A DNA stretch of 64,000 nt from Actinopolyspora alba (GCF_900112765.1 NZ_FOMZ01000007.1:186001-250000); one strand, 5' to 3'. Positions 8,861 through 18,267 are shown, numbered from the stretch's first letter. Numbers and translations are program-made. Notes: generated by a model not told the origin, from the letters alone.

Positions 8861-8987
8861 ACCGGGATGTGTGCGAGCGAATCGGGGTCGTGGGGCGAGG
8901 GATCGGTCACTAGTCCGTTCGGTGCAACGGCGCGGAGTGCTATGACGCTCGGGTGCCCGTTACCGGAGCCGACGAGGGACTGGTGCC

Positions 8988-10184
8988 GTGATGCCGGAAG
9001 CGATGCCGCTGACACGTGACCCCGTGGTCCGACTGCCCAAACGGGCGATGTCCTCGGTCGCTGTCGTGGTGACGGTGGGAATCCTGCCCGCGTTCCTCGT
9101 CGGCGGTCTCGGGGTTCAGCTGCAGCAGGACTTCGGATTCGGCCCCGCTGTGCTCGGTGCCGGCGCCGCCGGATTCTTCGCGGTGGCGGCGCTCTCCTCC
9201 CGGTTGATGGGGTGGCTCTCCGAGCGGATCGGGCCCGTTCCGGCGATGCGGCTGGCCGCGGTGGGCAGCGCGGTTTGTGCCGGGGGAATCGCTACCTCTC
9301 GGAACCTGGGGTGGCTGCTGGCGATGTTGTGGCTGGCCGGGCTTCCCAATGCCCTGGGGCAGCCCGCCTCCAATCTGCTGATCGCGCGGTGCGTGCCCGC
9401 GAACCGCCGCGCCACCGCCTTCGGCATCAAGCAGTCCGCCATTCCGGCGTCCACCCTGCTGGCGGGGTTGGCGGTTCCGGCCGTGGCGCTGACGTTCAGC
9501 TGGCGTTGGGCCTTCGCGGGTGCGGCGCTGGTCGGAATGTGTGCCGCGTTGTCCGTGCCGAGGAGCGTAATCGGACACGGCGGTTCCGCCATCGCCGCTG
9601 GGCGGGAGTCGGTCGAGCCGGGCAGGGGCGTGCTGCTGCTGATAACTCTGGCAGCGGGGCTCGCCTCGGCGGCGGCGAACTCCCTGGGCTCCTTCGTGAC
9701 CACCACCGGAGTGCAGGTCGGGTTCGGCCCCGGTGCCGCCGGGCTGGTGCTGGCTGTGGGGTCGGTCGCCGGGCTGTGCATGCGGTTGGCGATGGGGGTG
9801 CTGGCGGACCGCAGGAATCCGAACCCCATAGTCGTGATCACGCTGCTGCTGTTGATCGGATCCGCGGGATTCGTGCTGATGGCGCTGCCGCTCCCCGTGG
9901 CATTCCTGATCGGAGCCGTCGTCGGTTTCGGGGCGGGCTGGTCGTGGCCGGGACTGCTCAATTTCGCGGTGGCCGGGTTGTACCCGCGACGGGTCGCCGG
10001 CGCGACCTCGGTCAGCCAGACCGGCGTCTACATCGGCGGTAGCGCCGGGCCGCTGCTATTCGGGGTGGTGGCCTCGCACGCCGGACTGGCCGAGGCGTGG
10101 TCCGCCGCTGGAGTGGTGGCCCTGCTCGCCGCCGTTTCGCTGTGGATCGTGTGGCGCCGCACCACCGTGCAACGTGCCCACTGA
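8988..10184 (+). CDS. MFS transporter
   Basis: Major facilitator superfamily permease of 398 aa with about twelve hydrophobic segments and short Gly/Ala-rich loops. FGFGPAVLGAG, SRLMGWLSERIG and the G-x-x-x-D-R-R-like VLADRRNPNP after the sixth helix pair mark the two MFS repeats. No feature identifies the cargo; the CynX/NimT-like branch of small-organic-anion transporters looks closest. GTG at 8988 follows GAGGGA, with an ATG immediately after as an alternative. Its last 129 bp overlap the convergent methyltransferase gene. Confidence 0.85.
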   Translation: MMPEAMPLTRDPVVRLPKRAMSSVAVVVTVGILPAFLVGGLGVQLQQDFGFGPAVLGAGAAGFFAVAALSSRLMGWLSERIGPVPAMRLAAVGSAVCAGGIATSRNLGWLLAMLWLAGLPNALGQPASNLLIARCVPANRRATAFGIKQSAIPASTLLAGLAVPAVALTFSWRWAFAGAALVGMCAALSVPRSVIGHGGSAIAAGRESVEPGRGVLLLITLAAGLASAAANSLGSFVTTTGVQVGFGPGAAGLVLAVGSVAGLCMRLAMGVLADRRNPNPIVVITLLLLIGSAGFVLMALPLPVAFLIGAVVGFGAGWSWPGLLNFAVAGLYPRRVAGATSVSQTGVYIGGSAGPLLFGVVASHAGLAEAWSAAGVVALLAAVSLWIVWRRTTVQRAH

Positions 10185-11021
10185 TCCGGCGGTCGCCGAA
10201 ACGCCTTCCGCGGGCTCGCGTTTGCGGCCGATTCCGCCGTAGAACACCCGGCAGCGTTCGGTCTCCGCTGTCTCCCGGGGATCGGGGCGCCAGGCCGCGA
10301 GCGGCCCCGTCCCGGGATCCAGTATCTCGAAGTCGCCGAACAGCGTGTCGATCCAACCGGTACCGCGGGCGAACACCGGATCCGAACTCTCCGCGTACAG
10401 CCGCTGCAGGGTTCGGGCCCGCTCCGGTTGGACGCTGTCGGTCAAGTGGGCCAGCACCAAGTGGCTGCCGGACGCCAGTGTCCGCCGGTAGGAACTCACC
10501 AGTGATCGCGGGTCCGAACTCTCCGGCAGGGAGTGCACCACACCGGTCAGTACCAGCGCCACCGGCTCGCTCAGGTCTATCAGTCGTCGTAGTTCCGGCG
10601 CGGCGAGCACCGAGTCGATCTCGCGGCAGTCCTCGTGCAGCAGCGCCGTGTTCGGTTCGTCCGTCAGGAGTCGAGCACCGTGCGCCGCGGTCAACGGCTC
10701 GTTGTCCACGTAGACGACCCGGTAGTCGGAAGTGAGCCTGCCCGCTATCTCGTGGATGTGGCCCACGGTCGGCAGTCCCGAACCGAGGTCGATGAACTGC
10801 CTGATCCCCGATGCGAGGGAGTGGTCGACCGCGCGACGCAGGAACGCCCGGCTCTCCCGCATCGTGGCGGTGATGCCGGGTATCCTCCGCTCGGCACGTT
10901 CCACGAACTCTCGCTCGACGCCGAAGTTGTGGCAGCCCCCGAGGAAGGCGTCGGTGATTCGTGCGCCGCAGGGGCGCGTCAGGTCCAGTTGCCGTCGGTA
11001 TCGGGAATCGTCCCAGATCAT
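10056..11021 (-). CDS. SAM-dependent methyltransferase, DUF574 family
   Basis: Actinobacterial DUF574 (Methyltransf_19) protein. R-I-x-D-A-F-L-G-G-x-H-N-F near the N-terminus, the AFLRRAV segment, the SAM-binding IDLGSGLPT and VVYVDNEPL are diagnostic, and all recur in the paralogue at 41155. The target is unknown. The family usually ends soon after the FYGGIGRK segment (about residue 275); here some 45 further Gly/His-rich residues run antisense through the 3' end of the MFS gene. This tail looks like read-through after loss of the original stop. I favour ATG 11021 (AGGA 7 bases upstream) over the GTG at 11027. Confidence 0.82.
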   Translation of the reverse strand: MIWDDSRYRRQLDLTRPCGARITDAFLGGCHNFGVEREFVERAERRIPGITATMRESRAFLRRAVDHSLASGIRQFIDLGSGLPTVGHIHEIAGRLTSDYRVVYVDNEPLTAAHGARLLTDEPNTALLHEDCREIDSVLAAPELRRLIDLSEPVALVLTGVVHSLPESSDPRSLVSSYRRTLASGSHLVLAHLTDSVQPERARTLQRLYAESSDPVFARGTGWIDTLFGDFEILDPGTGPLAAWRPDPRETAETERCRVFYGGIGRKREPAEGVSATAGSVGTLHGGAAPHDPQRNGGEQGHHSSGGPRLGQSGVRGHHPE

Positions 11022-11321
11022 CCCCACATCCTGTTTGTCTCCTCCGGGGGCGCGGCGTTACAGCACCACCTGTCGAAATGTTCACCGCGAGTTCGGGCTG
11101 CGTGCCGGGTCCGGCCGAGACGAACGCCGTAATCGCAGTGTGTTATCACGTTTACTCAACGTGCTTACCCGTGTGATCGGCCGCTGATGGCGTCGGCAGT
11201 ATGCCTGTCGGCCCTCGACAATTCGATCGAGCGACGGTCCCGGCGTCACGGTTGTGCTCGTGGCCCTGCCGTACGACGATGATCAGGTAGCGAGGTTTCG
11301 CTCGATTACCGGAGGTTGTTG

Positions 11322-12407
11322 GTGGCGACTGAGGTTCGTGGGGTGGTCGCGACCGGCGCGGAGCGGCCGGTGGAGGTCACCACTGTCCGGGTTCCGGAAC
11401 CCGGACCTGGGGAGGCGCTGGTGCGCGTGCAGGCGTGCGGGGTCTGCCACACCGATATGCAGTACCGCGACGGCGGGGTGAGTGACGAATTCCCCTTCCT
11501 GCTGGGGCACGAGGCCGCCGGTGTGGTGGAAGCGGTGGGTTCCGACGTCACCGATCCGGCGGTCGGCGATTTCGTGGTGCTCAACTGGCGTGCCGTCTGC
11601 GGTCGGTGCCGGGCGTGTCGCCGGGGACGTCCGCAGTACTGCTTCGACACCCACAACGCGACCCAGCCGATGACGCTGCGCGACGGTACCCCGCTGTCCC
11701 CTGCCCTGGGAATCGGTGCGTTCGCGGAGAAGACCCTGGTGGCAGCGGGACAGTGCACCAAGGTCGACCCGTCCGCGCGTCCCGCGGTGGCCGGTCTGCT
11801 CGGCTGCGGTGTGATGGCCGGTATCGGCGCTGCCGTCAACACGGGGGCCGCGGGGCCCGGGGACTCGGTGGCCGTGATCGGCTGTGGCGGTGTGGGCGAC
11901 GGTGCGGTGACAGGTGCCGTCATGGCCGGAGCACGTCGGGTGATCGCCGTCGACACCGACCCACGCAAGTTGGAGTGGGCCCGTGAGTTCGGCGCCACGC
12001 ACACCGTGGACGCGGGCCGGACCGATCCGGTCGCGGCGATCCGCGAAGTCACCGACGGCTTCGGCGCGGATCTGGTGGTCGAGGCCGTTGGCAGTCCGCG
12101 CACCTACGAGCAGGCCTTCTACGCCCGAGACCTGGCGGGCACTGTCGTGCTGGTCGGGGTCCCCACGCCCGACATGCGGCTGGATCTACCGCTGCTGGAC
12201 GTGTTCGCCAGAGGTGGTGCGTTGAAGTCGAGCTGGTACGGCGACTGCTTGCCCACGAGGGACTTTCCCGCGTTGATCGAGATGTCACTGCAGGGCAGAC
12301 TGCCGCTGGAGAAGTTCGTCACCGAGCAGATCGAGCTGGGCGAGGTGGAAGCCGCCTTCGACAGGATGCGCAGTGGCGATGTCCTCCGTTCGGTGGTGGT
12401 GTTGTGA
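11322..12407 (+). CDS. mscR: S-(hydroxymethyl)mycothiol dehydrogenase
   Basis: Zinc alcohol dehydrogenase that oxidises the formaldehyde-mycothiol adduct (formaldehyde detoxification; MscR also reduces nitrosomycothiol). Cys42 and His63 (GHE) belong to the catalytic zinc site. Cys93, Cys96, Cys99 and Cys107 form the structural zinc lobe. GCGGVGDG is the NAD-binding turn, and the C-terminal [16 protein letters not shown] is characteristic of the mycothiol enzyme. From GTG 11322, six bases after GGAGG, the length is 361 aa. Its stop overlaps the next gene's GTG, the same pairing as Rv2259-Rv2260 in Mycobacterium tuberculosis. Confidence 0.93.
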   Translation: MATEVRGVVATGAERPVEVTTVRVPEPGPGEALVRVQACGVCHTDMQYRDGGVSDEFPFLLGHEAAGVVEAVGSDVTDPAVGDFVVLNWRAVCGRCRACRRGRPQYCFDTHNATQPMTLRDGTPLSPALGIGAFAEKTLVAAGQCTKVDPSARPAVAGLLGCGVMAGIGAAVNTGAAGPGDSVAVIGCGGVGDGAVTGAVMAGARRVIAVDTDPRKLEWAREFGATHTVDAGRTDPVAAIREVTDGFGADLVVEAVGSPRTYEQAFYARDLAGTVVLVGVPTPDMRLDLPLLDVFARGGALKSSWYGDCLPTRDFPALIEMSLQGRLPLEKFVTEQIELGEVEAAFDRMRSGDVLRSVVVL

Positions 12408-13036
12408 ACGCGCGTATCGACCACACCACCACTTCCGGCACGTTCTCGCTGGATGGACAGACCCACGAGGTCGACAACAACGTCTGGGTGATCGGTGACG
12501 ACCACGAGTGCGTGGTCGTGGACGCCCCGCACGACGTGAACGCGATCCTGGAAATCGTCGGGGACCGTGACGTGTCGGCGATCATCGCCACCCACGGCCA
12601 CGACGACCACGTCCGGTTCGCTCCCGAACTGGCCGACGCCGTGGGAGCGCCGATTCTGCTGCATCCCGACGACTCGGTGCTTTGGCGGATGACGCATCCT
12701 AACCGGGAACCGGACCGGATGCTGGCCGATGGCGAGGTGCTCGGTGTAGCGGCCGGGACCGGTCTGCGGGTGTTGCACACCCCGGGGCACGCCCCCGGTG
12801 CGGTGAGTCTGTACTCGGTGGAACTGAACACGGTGTTCACCGGCGACACCCTCTTCGCGGGGGGACCGGGAGCCACGGGGCGTTCCTATTCGGACTTCGA
12901 CGTGATCATCGAGTCGATCGCGAACCGGTTGTTCACGCTGCCGGACGACACCATCGTCCGTCCCGGCCACGGCCCCAGCACCACGATCGCCACCGAGCGG
13001 CCACATCTGAGTGAGTGGAAGGACCGGGGCTATTAG
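12404..13036 (+). CDS. MBL-fold metallo-hydrolase paired with mscR
   Basis: Metallo-beta-lactamase-fold hydrolase of 210 aa. THGHDDH (residues 63-69) supplies the HxHxDH metal ligands, TPGHAPGA the next His, [16 protein letters not shown] the bridging Asp and RPGHGPST the last His. This is the glyoxalase II-like branch. It shares a GTGA overlap with mscR and is probably cotranslated. The partner role suggests hydrolysis of the S-formylmycothiol made by MscR (inference; the biochemical step is not settled by sequence). Confidence 0.88.
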   Translation: MNARIDHTTTSGTFSLDGQTHEVDNNVWVIGDDHECVVVDAPHDVNAILEIVGDRDVSAIIATHGHDDHVRFAPELADAVGAPILLHPDDSVLWRMTHPNREPDRMLADGEVLGVAAGTGLRVLHTPGHAPGAVSLYSVELNTVFTGDTLFAGGPGATGRSYSDFDVIIESIANRLFTLPDDTIVRPGHGPSTTIATERPHLSEWKDRGY

Positions 13037-13197
13037 CGGGACTTCCTCGGCCGGATCTCCGTGGGTATCGCCTCCTGCCCCGGACATCGCCCCCTGACTC
13101 GGACCCGGCAGCAGAAATCGTTTCGCCCGGGTGATCGGAACCGTGCGGGCAAGTACTGTTGTGCATCCCCACGCCGGTACTCCGAAAGGGCTCCCTG

Positions 13198-14517
13198 TTG
13201 CGCAACGGGAATTCCGAGGCGGTCTCCTTACCGGTCCTGATTCCGAAGCGGTGGCGCAGAGCACTGCTGGAGATCGGACTGGTCGCCGTTTTCGTCTGCT
13301 GTCACCTGCTCGTGGTCTTTCTGCCCGCTCACCAGGGCGAGACGTTTCGCTGGTCGTTGTCGCTCGGGCTGCCCGCGTTGGCCGTACTGCTGTTACGGCG
13401 GTTCCTGCCATGGGTGAGCCTGGTGCTGCTGGTTACGGTTACCATCGTGCTCACCCGGCTCGAAGAGCCGGTGGGGCCGCTGAATCTTGCCATCCTGATC
13501 AGCGTCTACTCGGTGTGCGTACGGGGCGAGCTCCCCACCACGGTCGCCGCCGGGGCGGTGGCGATGATCTGGCCCCTCAGCAGGCTGCCCTCGATGTCGC
13601 CGTACCCCGCCACGGTGATGCTGCTCGGCGCACTGGTCAACGTGGTCATGGTGCTCGGCTGGGGAAGGGCCATGCGGATCAAACGCAGGCAGGCCGCACA
13701 GCTCGAACAGGCGGTGAATCTGCTCGATCGGGCACGGGACCAGCTCGCCAGGGAAGCGGCGGCCGTGGAACGGGCCCGCATCGCCCGCGAGTTCCACGAC
13801 ATCGTCTCGCACAATCTCTCGGTGGTGGCGCTGCGTGCCGGAGTGGCCCGCTCGTTGGTGGATCGCGATCCCGACCACGCCAGGGACACGCTCCGGGAGC
13901 TCGAGAAGACCTCACGTTCCTCATTGGAGCAGATGCGCCAGCTGGTCAGCGCGTTGCGCGCGGTTCCCGGCGAAGAAACCGAGGACGGTGGCGCTGCCGA
14001 CGGCAGGGGCGGTTCCGAGGACGAGTCCGGCTCCGGCGAAGGAGATCTCTCCGGGGGTGGCGCCGATCGCACCCCCGCGCCGCGGCTGGCGCAGTTGGAC
14101 GAGTTGATCGATTCGGTGCGCGGGACCGGCGTCACCTGGCGACTGCAGCGCATCGGCCGGGTGCGTGAACTGGATCCGGGGGTGGAGATGACGGCTTATC
14201 GGGTGGTCCAGGAGGCGGTGACCAATGTGCTCAAGCACGCCGGGCGGGGGTACGCGCGCGTGTCGTTGAGCTACCGGGCATCCGGACTGGACATCGAGGT
14301 GAACAATCACACCACCGATTTCCTCGGGCGGGTTCGTTCGACGGACAACGGTGCGGGGCCGGTGGCGCAGGGCGATTCCGGTTCCACCGGGCACGGTTTG
14401 ATCGGACTTCGTGAGCGGGTGTCGTTGCTCGGCGGGACCTTGACGGCGCATCCTGTTTCGAACGGGTTTCACTTGTCCGCCGTGCTACCGTGCCCGGAAA
14501 TTTCGGACCCGGGGTGA
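13198..14517 (+). CDS. Sensor histidine kinase (HisKA_3 type)
   Basis: Membrane-bound NarL-type sensor kinase. Residues 20-155 hold about four to five hydrophobic helices with almost no extracytoplasmic loops, typical of kinases that sense within the membrane. His200 in REFHDIVSHNLSVV is the phosphoacceptor. EAVTNVLKHA is the N box and GHGLIGLRERV the G box of the ATPase domain. A Gly/Glu-rich insert (about residues 262-295) separates dimerisation and ATPase domains. TTG 13198 is chosen because GAAAGGG lies eight bases upstream; this gives 439 aa. The response regulator follows after 17 bp. The signal is unknown. Confidence 0.88.
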   Translation: MRNGNSEAVSLPVLIPKRWRRALLEIGLVAVFVCCHLLVVFLPAHQGETFRWSLSLGLPALAVLLLRRFLPWVSLVLLVTVTIVLTRLEEPVGPLNLAILISVYSVCVRGELPTTVAAGAVAMIWPLSRLPSMSPYPATVMLLGALVNVVMVLGWGRAMRIKRRQAAQLEQAVNLLDRARDQLAREAAAVERARIAREFHDIVSHNLSVVALRAGVARSLVDRDPDHARDTLRELEKTSRSSLEQMRQLVSALRAVPGEETEDGGAADGRGGSEDESGSGEGDLSGGGADRTPAPRLAQLDELIDSVRGTGVTWRLQRIGRVRELDPGVEMTAYRVVQEAVTNVLKHAGRGYARVSLSYRASGLDIEVNNHTTDFLGRVRSTDNGAGPVAQGDSGSTGHGLIGLRERVSLLGGTLTAHPVSNGFHLSAVLPCPEISDPG

Positions 14518-14534
14518 TCCGAGGAGGTCCGTAG

Positions 14535-15305
14535 GTGGTGACGCAGTCGGTCACGGACGTGCTGGTCGCCGATGACCAGGCGATGATTCGTGGTGGGTTG
14601 GTGGCCCTGCTGTCGGCCGAGCCGGATCTTCGGGTGACAGCCGAGGCGGATGACGGCCGCAGTGCCGTGGCCGCCGTTCGGCGCCGCATGCCGGATGTGG
14701 TGCTGATGGACATACGGATGCCCGGTACCGACGGCATCGTCGCGGCGGACGAGATCGTCCGAGCCACGCACGGACGTACAGCCGTGATCATGCTGACGGT
14801 CCACGACCTGGACGAGTACGTCTACTCCGCGCTGCGGGCCGGAGTCAGCGGTTTCCTGCTCAAGGACGCGCCGCCGGAGGAACTGCTCCGCGCCGTTCGC
14901 ACCGTGGCATCCGGTGACGCCCTGCTCGCACCGAGCGTCACGCGCAGGTTGTTGCACCGGTTCGCCGCGCTGGAGATGCGCGACGCCTCGCTCGAACTGG
15001 CGCCGCTGACCGATCGGGAACGAGACGTGCTGCTCCAGGTGGCGCGCGGGGGTTCCAACGCCGAGATCGCCGAGAGCCTCGGACTGGCCGAGTTGACCGT
15101 CAAGTCGCACGTCTACCACGTGATGCAGAAACTCAACCTGAGTTCGCGCACCCAGCTCGTCATCCTGGCCTACGAAACCGGGCTGGTCCGCCCCGGACGC
15201 GACCTGTCGATGCCGGGAACCGCCCTCGACCCGGAAATCCCCGTCCGCCGTGCGAGCGGCGACTCCGTCCGAGACGGGTACAGCGGGGACCGGTGGCCCG
15301 CTTGA
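14535..15305 (+). CDS. LuxR/NarL-family response regulator
   Basis: Partner of the upstream kinase. Receiver residues 5-125 show the Asp13-Asp14 acidic pair, phosphoacceptor Asp59 (VVLMDIRMPG), a Thr in the LTVHD segment and Lys in FLLKDAPPEE. Residues 155-220 form the LuxR helix-turn-helix (LTDRERDVLLQVARG, then LAELTVKSHVYHVMQKL). GTG 14535 follows GAGGAGG. The 256 aa are longer than the usual 210-225: about 40 polar residues are added after the DNA-binding domain. Target genes are not evident. Confidence 0.92.
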   Translation: MVTQSVTDVLVADDQAMIRGGLVALLSAEPDLRVTAEADDGRSAVAAVRRRMPDVVLMDIRMPGTDGIVAADEIVRATHGRTAVIMLTVHDLDEYVYSALRAGVSGFLLKDAPPEELLRAVRTVASGDALLAPSVTRRLLHRFAALEMRDASLELAPLTDRERDVLLQVARGGSNAEIAESLGLAELTVKSHVYHVMQKLNLSSRTQLVILAYETGLVRPGRDLSMPGTALDPEIPVRRASGDSVRDGYSGDRWPA

Positions 15306-15317
15306 TGTAATGGGGAC

Positions 15318-16388
15318 ATGGATTCGGAGGGACGATTTCGGGTCGGTCTGTTCGGTTACGGTCTGGCGGGCTCCGCCTTTCATGCTCCGCTCATCGCGGC
15401 GCAGCCGCGATTGCGGCTGGATGCCGTGGTCACTTCCAGCGGGCAACGGGCGGAGCAGGTGGCGTCGCGGTACCCGGACACCCACGTGCATTCCGATGCC
15501 ACGGAGCTGTTCCGGCGGGCGGAGGAACTGGATCTCGTCGTGATCGCCACTCCCAACAGCAGCCACGCGGAACTGGCCGCGCGTGCGCTCGACGCCGGAG
15601 TTCCGGTGGTGGTCGACAAGCCGTTCACCCCCACGACGGAAGAGGCCAGGGAACTGCTCTCGCGTGCCGAGGACCGCGGGGTTCCCCTGACCGTCTTCCA
15701 GAACCGCCGCTGGGACAACGACATGCTCACCGTTCGGGAACTCCTCGACTCCGACTCGCTGGGACGGGTGCACCGGTTCGAGTCCCGGTTCGAACGCTGG
15801 GTTCCCGAGGCCAAGGACTCCTGGCGCGACCAGGGAGGTCCGGGCGAGGCCGGGGGAGTGCTCTACGACCTGGGCAGCCACCTCATAGATCAGGCACTGT
15901 GCCTGTTCGGCGACGTCGAATCCGTCTACGCGGAGATGGACACCATTCGTTCCGGGGTGGCCGCCGATGACGACACCTTCGTGGCGCTGCGGCACACCGG
16001 TGGTCAGCACAGCCACCTCTGGGTGAGCAAACTCGCCGCCCAGCAGGGGCCACGGTTTCGGGTCCTGGGAGATCGCGCGGCGTTCACCAAGTACGGGCTG
16101 GATCCGCAGGAAGCGGCACTGCGGCAGGGGAGTCTTCCCGACGAGCCGGGGTGGGGCGAGGAACCGAGGGAGAACTGGGGCTCGATCGGTGTGGGGGCCG
16201 AGACCCGTCCCTGGCCCAGCAGGCCCGGCCGTTATCAGGATTTCTACGCCGGAGTCGTGCGAACACTGGACTCGGGGGTCGCCCCGCCGGTCGATCCGGC
16301 CGACGCACTGCGGGGACTCGAAGTGATCGAGGCGGCACGCCGTTCGGCCGATGAGGGCTCGGTGGTCCCACTTCAGCGGGCACGTTGA
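15318..16388 (+). CDS. Gfo/Idh/MocA family oxidoreductase
   Basis: NAD(P)-dependent oxidoreductase of 356 aa. The N-terminal Rossmann turn is FGYGLAGSAFHAP. VVIATPNSSHAELAARAL and VVVDKPFTPT carry the family's conserved Asn/His and catalytic Lys (the EKP motif reads DKP). YDLGSHLIDQAL near residue 190 is the C-terminal domain signature with its catalytic His. The spelling resembles the YvaA/scyllo-inositol and related sugar-oxidising branch, but the substrate is not determinable. It starts 12 bp after the response regulator, so it may be cotranscribed with the two-component system. Confidence 0.88.
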   Translation: MDSEGRFRVGLFGYGLAGSAFHAPLIAAQPRLRLDAVVTSSGQRAEQVASRYPDTHVHSDATELFRRAEELDLVVIATPNSSHAELAARALDAGVPVVVDKPFTPTTEEARELLSRAEDRGVPLTVFQNRRWDNDMLTVRELLDSDSLGRVHRFESRFERWVPEAKDSWRDQGGPGEAGGVLYDLGSHLIDQALCLFGDVESVYAEMDTIRSGVAADDDTFVALRHTGGQHSHLWVSKLAAQQGPRFRVLGDRAAFTKYGLDPQEAALRQGSLPDEPGWGEEPRENWGSIGVGAETRPWPSRPGRYQDFYAGVVRTLDSGVAPPVDPADALRGLEVIEAARRSADEGSVVPLQRAR

Positions 16389-16477
16389 GTTTCGCCCGTT
16401 TCGGGGTGATCGGGCGCGGCGGTGCCTGCCACGGGCGCCGTCTGCCTGGGCACCGGTCCACCGAGGTTCGCGGTTTT

Positions 16478-16735
16478 TCAGCGCGTTCCCGGTTCCGGCA
16501 GGGTGCGGCCGCCACGTGAGTCACGTGAGCCACGCGGCGCGGGGGACGCTCGTTCGCGCCGGAGGTGGCCCGCCTGCAGTGCCAGCACTCCCAGCGCCAC
16601 CACCAGTGCCAGCGGTGCCAACCATCCCGCGGCGGCGTTGCCGTCGAACAACCACAGCCCGGTCGCGATCCCACCGGCGAGCCCGGCCAGCACGACGAGC
16701 AGATGGCAGATCAGGTGGACCGCGTAATTCCGCAC
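16478..16735 (-). CDS. Small two-helix membrane protein
   Basis: Small protein of 85 aa with two hydrophobic helices (about residues 5-27 and 33-54) and a basic, Arg/Pro/Gly-rich cytoplasmic tail of some 30 residues. I recognise no family. The GTG at 16735 follows a GGAGAGG, and the hydrophobic pattern starts right at this codon, whereas further upstream the frame is Ser/Pro-rich shadow. It is convergent with the Gfo/Idh/MocA gene. Confidence 0.55.
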   Translation of the reverse strand: MRNYAVHLICHLLVVLAGLAGGIATGLWLFDGNAAAGWLAPLALVVALGVLALQAGHLRRERASPAPRGSRDSRGGRTLPEPGTR

Positions 16736-17134
16736 CGTGTCACCCCTCTCCGGCGAGGTGTTCGGCGGTGGCGAACGACTCGGGAGCTCACTCGCGATTC
16801 GCCGGGAAGATGTTACCGCCACGAGTCCCGGCGCGCTCGTCGTCGAGCCGCCGGGAGTCGCGGGAGCCACTCGGTGACCCGGACAGGGGCGCTGCCCGGT
16901 GCCAACGCCCCCGTGACAGCGTGCCCCCGAGAGCCGCGATGATCCGCTACTCACCTGATCAGGAGAGTCCCGTTTCTCGGCCAGCGGTGTTCCGCGTGAG
17001 CCGTTACCGTTGTCGAGGAGTCGACACGCTCGAAACGGTCAATTCTTCCGACCGGAATTCCCGCGTCAGCCCTCGCGGGAGTCGCTGCGCGAGCGCGGAC
17101 ACACGAGCCGAAGCATCCTCGGGGGTGGTTGCTG

Positions 17135-17446
17135 GTGAACTCTCTTGCGGTCTTCGCGGTCACGGCCACCACGGGCACCGGAACGATCGTGCTCGCCCTG
17201 CTGGCGATGAGCTGGGTCGAGCAACGGTTCGTAGGCACCGAACCCTTCAGACCCACCCGACTCGGCGCCACGTCGGGACACCGGACATCGAGCCGATCGC
17301 TTCCGGAACCCCGAACTCCGTCGACGGCCGAGTCAGATCATCCGGAAGTCCGCGAAGTCGAAGCCGGGCGAGACCACGCAACTGAGCAGGACGTCGGAGT
17401 CCCCGGTGTTCTCGGCACACTGCCAGCTGCCGGCGGGAACAAGTGA
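17135..17446 (+). CDS. Possible small membrane protein
   Basis: Doubtful short gene. Residues 1-28 from the GTG at 17135 form one convincing hydrophobic helix followed by SWVEQRF, and a G-rich stretch lies upstream as a possible ribosome binding site. After about residue 45 the translation becomes Arg/Ser/Thr/Pro-rich and runs antisense into the end of the DUF952-DUF985 gene, so the 3' part may not be a real coding sequence. No homologue is recognised. The flanking 16736-17134 stretch shows nothing else. Confidence 0.3.
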   Translation: MNSLAVFAVTATTGTGTIVLALLAMSWVEQRFVGTEPFRPTRLGATSGHRTSSRSLPEPRTPSTAESDHPEVREVEAGRDHATEQDVGVPGVLGTLPAAGGNK

Positions 17447-18121
17447 CTGCGGCAGCTGGCCCACCGCCAGGTCGGCACCCAGCGTGACCGTCTCCGTCCG
17501 GTCCGCCGGTTCCGCACCGCCGCCCGCGCCGTGCAACAGCAGCGCAGGCCCCGAGTGCCACATCCACAACTCGTCCGACTCGACCCGGTGCCACCGCGAG
17601 CACTCACCGGCGGGCAGCAGGTAGTGGATAGCCGTCGCGCTGGGGCGCGGACCACGATCCGGCGGATGAGCGGTCGTGGCGCAGGTCCAGGTGCGCCGGT
17701 ACCAGCCGCCCTCCGGGTGCGGCAGCAGATCCAGCAGTTCGGCGGTGGCACCCCTGGCTTCGAACGAGACGAAACGTCCGTCGGTGTCCCGCCGCGCGTA
17801 GCGCACTCCACGAACCGCCGCCCGGTCCAGTGGGCCGTAGACGTGGGGGAACAGGGTTTCCGAGGTCACGCCCTCCGGGGGTGCCGGTGTGGGAGGTTCC
17901 CAGCGTACGGGCGCGGACAACGCCTTGGCATCGAGTTCGAGCAGCACCAGCTGCTCCTCGGCGGAACGGTAGAGCGTGTTGGCCACGGCCAACGTCGTCT
18001 CCGGATCCGGTGAGCAGTGCACGAACCCCTCCCGCTCCAGTGAGTCCGCGCCGATGGCCTCCTCCGGGCACGAGTGGTAGGACTCCGAGGGAAGCAGGTG
18101 GAACAAGGTCGACGTATTCAC
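17333..18121 (-). CDS. DUF952-cupin DUF985 fusion protein
   Basis: Two-domain cytoplasmic protein of 262 aa. Residues 1-110 match DUF952: LFHLLP at the start, then EREGFVHCS, the ANTLYRS segment, and the FPHVYGPL motif near residue 100. Residues 125-262 match the DUF985/Cupin_5 family: HPEGGWYRRTW, then AIHYLLPAGECSRWHRV with the cupin His residues, ELWMWHSG, and a final CVVSPGFDFADF. Neither family has an established general function; some DUF985 proteins are treated as sugar-binding or epimerase-like cupins. GTG 18121 is placed so the DUF952 domain starts normally, with GGGAGA upstream. Confidence 0.85.
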   Translation of the reverse strand: MNTSTLFHLLPSESYHSCPEEAIGADSLEREGFVHCSPDPETTLAVANTLYRSAEEQLVLLELDAKALSAPVRWEPPTPAPPEGVTSETLFPHVYGPLDRAAVRGVRYARRDTDGRFVSFEARGATAELLDLLPHPEGGWYRRTWTCATTAHPPDRGPRPSATAIHYLLPAGECSRWHRVESDELWMWHSGPALLLHGAGGGAEPADRTETVTLGADLAVGQLPQSLVPAGSWQCAENTGDSDVLLSCVVSPGFDFADFRMI

Positions 18122-18182
18122 GAGGACCAGTCTCCCGGGGCGTGCCCCGGCATCGACGGACGGTCCCGTGCGGTGCGCCCGT

Positions 18183-18267
18183 CCCGGAGATCGTCGAGCC
18201 CCGGAGATCGTCGAGCCCCGGAGATCGTCGAGCCCCGGAGATCGTCGAGTCCCGGAGATCGTCGCGT
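18183..18267. repeat. Five tandem 17-bp repeats
   Basis: Five head-to-tail copies of cccggagatcgtcgagc: 18183-18199, 18200-18216, 18217-18233, 18234-18250 and 18251-18267. Only copies four and five carry changes, at the last few bases. The array lies in the gap between the divergent DUF952-DUF985 and D-2-hydroxyacid dehydrogenase genes. A 17-bp period does not fit coding repeats and there are no spacers, so this is not CRISPR. Confidence 0.9.

Noticed and set aside
18183-18267. Candidate CRISPR array
   Set aside because: Repeats are directly adjacent 17-mers with no spacers and no cas genes nearby.
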